From positions 1-41,020 of the forward strand of contig JBEKLA010000006.1 in NCBI GenBank assembly GCA_050010455.1: DNA of 41,020 nt, in the 5' to 3' direction. This DNA comes from DATJOQ01 sp050010455 (GTDB lineage: Bacteria; Desulfobacterota; Binatia; Binatales; Binataceae). Of this stretch, positions 39,656-41,020 are shown piece after piece. Made by a program: the position numbers and the translations under genes. The notes under the pieces are model-generated. The model was not told the origin of the DNA and ran no database searches. It was given only the letters and a program-made list of their open reading frames with translations. How positions within the stretch are numbered: the first letter of the stretch is position 1; every line of letters starts with the position of its first letter.

Positions 39656-41020
39656 ATGGCACATCAACCTGAGAAGTGGACCGTGAGAGGATTTTTTCAG
39701 GAATTCATCTCGATCCACGAGAGAATGAAGAATCGCTCGTTCGCGTTCCTTTTGGGAGCCGGCGCGTCTAGACCCTCGGGGATTCTCACTGGTGCGGAGT
39801 TGGTGCAGAGGTGGCTGGAAGAGTTGCGCGTGCGCCTCGACCAAAAGCCCGACTCGGCGCCAATGGAGCAATGGGCCACTCCCGAAAATTTGGGAATTGA
39901 AGGGTTCGATTATAAGCGCGCGCCCGCCTTTTACCCCCAGATTTTTGAGCGAAGCTTCCGGTACGAACCCGAGGAGGGCTACGCCTATCTCGAGAGCATC
40001 ATGGAGGGGAAAGAGCCGAGTTTTGGATACTCTATCCTGGCCCAAGTTCTCGCCGAGACTCGGCACAGCGTCGTAATAACCACGAACTTCGATGACTTGG
40101 TCGCGGATGCGCTTTTCATTTACACTGGCAAGCATCCGCTGGTCTGCGGCCACGAATCGTTGACTGGCTTCATAAGACCACAGTTGAGGCGGCCGCTCGT
40201 GGCCAAGGTTCACCGGGATCTGTTGCTGACGCCCAAAAACGACCGGCCCGGCACTTCAGAGCTTGCGCCCGGTTGGGAGCAGCCCCTACGCGCGCTCTTG
40301 CAGCAGTATCAGCTAATTGTGATCGGCTACGGTGGCAACGACGGTAGCCTGATGGGCCTGCTGGAGAAACTCGAACCGAGCGGTTTCGCTGGGAGGATTC
40401 TTTGGTGCTACCGGGAAAAGGATGGCGACCCGGATCAACGAATTCTAGATCTGCTCGCCTCGAAGCACGGCGTAATGGTTCCGATCGACGGCTTCGACGA
40501 GCTGATGCTTGAAGTCGGCAACAGGCTGCAGTTTGGGCTGCTCGACGATGAGATCGAGAAGCAGGCGAAAAACAGAGCAAAGGCTTACCGCGAGCAGTTT
40601 GAGAAGCTGGTGAAACCGGGGGAGCCGCCCCTTGCCAGTGAGTCAGCGAAGGACGTGCGCAGAGCGGTTGAGAGGCTCGTCGAGACGCAATCCGGCTGGT
40701 GGGGATGGGAGCTAAAGGCGCGAGCTGAACCAGATCCGGAGAAGCGTGAACAGATCTACCGCAGTGGCCTTAAGGAGTTTCGCAAGAACCCGGAGCTCAT
40801 GTGCAGCTTCGCAAACTTGCTCGCCGGGGTTCGCAAGAATCACGACGAGGCGGAGCGGCTCTACCGGCGCGCGCTGGAGCTGGCGCCCGAGAACGCCATC
40901 GCCATCGTCATGGCCTATTTCGCGACCTTCCTGTCGCGCGTTCGCAAGAATTACGACGAGGCGGAGCGGCTCTACCGGCGCGCGCTGGAGATCGAGCCCG
41001 ACAACGCCATCGTCATGGCC
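39656..41020 (+). CDS. SIR2-TPR protein, probable anti-phage NADase (3' partial)
   Basis: The frame is open to the right window edge (455 codons seen). Residues 25-260 form a SIR2-like domain. They contain the NAD-binding LLGAGASRP (34-38 = GAGAS), TTNFDD (142-147), the catalytic His in KVHRDL (about 186; HGDL is more usual), and GYGGNDGSL (224-232). Such SIR2 domains in defence proteins destroy NAD to abort infection. From about residue 365 come TPRs of 37 residues, of the type VRKN(H/Y)DEAERLYRRALE. The last two full units (40829 and 40940) are nearly identical in DNA over a 111-bp period. ATG 39656 is chosen, but lacks a good ribosome-binding site. Confidence 0.82.
   Translation, partial: MAHQPEKWTVRGFFQEFISIHERMKNRSFAFLLGAGASRPSGILTGAELVQRWLEELRVRLDQKPDSAPMEQWATPENLGIEGFDYKRAPAFYPQIFERSFRYEPEEGYAYLESIMEGKEPSFGYSILAQVLAETRHSVVITTNFDDLVADALFIYTGKHPLVCGHESLTGFIRPQLRRPLVAKVHRDLLLTPKNDRPGTSELAPGWEQPLRALLQQYQLIVIGYGGNDGSLMGLLEKLEPSGFAGRILWCYREKDGDPDQRILDLLASKHGVMVPIDGFDELMLEVGNRLQFGLLDDEIEKQAKNRAKAYREQFEKLVKPGEPPLASESAKDVRRAVERLVETQSGWWGWELKARAEPDPEKREQIYRSGLKEFRKNPELMCSFANLLAGVRKNHDEAERLYRRALELAPENAIAIVMAYFATFLSRVRKNYDEAERLYRRALEIEPDNAIVMA

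Noticed and set aside
39605..40213. Minus-strand frame opposite the SIR2 gene
   Set aside because: The plus strand carries SIR2 and TPR motifs in one open frame; the minus-strand product has none.

Overview
The window is a high-GC bacterial chromosome segment with a defence and mobile-element island on the left (1 to about 21.9 kb) and mostly ordinary chromosome on the right. An F420-type LLM oxidoreductase, a DUF82/Mut7-C protein, a SerA paired with a class V aminotransferase, and dense CCCTCTCCCGC-type palindromes suggest an uncultured soil lineage such as Binatota, Rokubacteria or a deltaproteobacterial relative. That placement is inference only.

Left part (1-11.6 kb, + strand): a tightly coupled class 1 DISARM anti-phage operon. 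It holds drmMI (its 5' end lies outside the window), drmA, drmB and drmC. Two further genes follow in the same operon: a GHKL (MORC/MutL-like) ATPase with a predicted C-terminal PD-(D/E)XK nuclease, and a Vsr-type nicking endonuclease. A class 1 drmD helicase would be expected just upstream, outside the window.

Middle (11.6-21.9 kb): a decayed medium-chain dehydrogenase fragment, then a phage-like operon on the minus strand. The operon is chained by ATGA/GTGA stop-start overlaps and encodes a cytosine-C5 methyltransferase, a RAMA-like protein, zinc-ribbon and small membrane proteins, and several helix-turn-helix (HTH) proteins. The HTH genes form a small array of intact and broken paralogues. 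Each has its own palindrome just upstream, and one set of four palindromes sits on an exact 47-bp period. A HigBA toxin-antitoxin pair, two excisionase-like genes, a CGNR-type zinc-finger protein and a tyrosine integrase follow. The integrase abuts a tRNA-Phe(GAA) gene, so the island very probably entered at this tRNA. No second att copy was seen in the window, so the island should continue leftwards and include the DISARM operon.

Right part (22-41 kb): chromosomal genes. These are a serine hydrolase, purA, a secreted cysteine-rich protein, serA with a class V aminotransferase, galT, a secreted beta-propeller protein, a crotonase, an LLM oxidoreductase, leuS, a TPR protein and a Mut7-C protein, plus a RelE/Phd-type toxin-antitoxin pair. 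Two compact mobile-looking units interrupt it. One is a 1,126-bp element with perfect 15-bp terminal inverted repeats and a perfect 8-bp target duplication; its only intact gene encodes a DUF3800 protein. The other is a DUF559 nuclease gene fitted exactly between two inverted copies of a 47-bp palindromic repeat. The window ends inside a SIR2-TPR gene of the anti-phage NADase type, open at the right edge.
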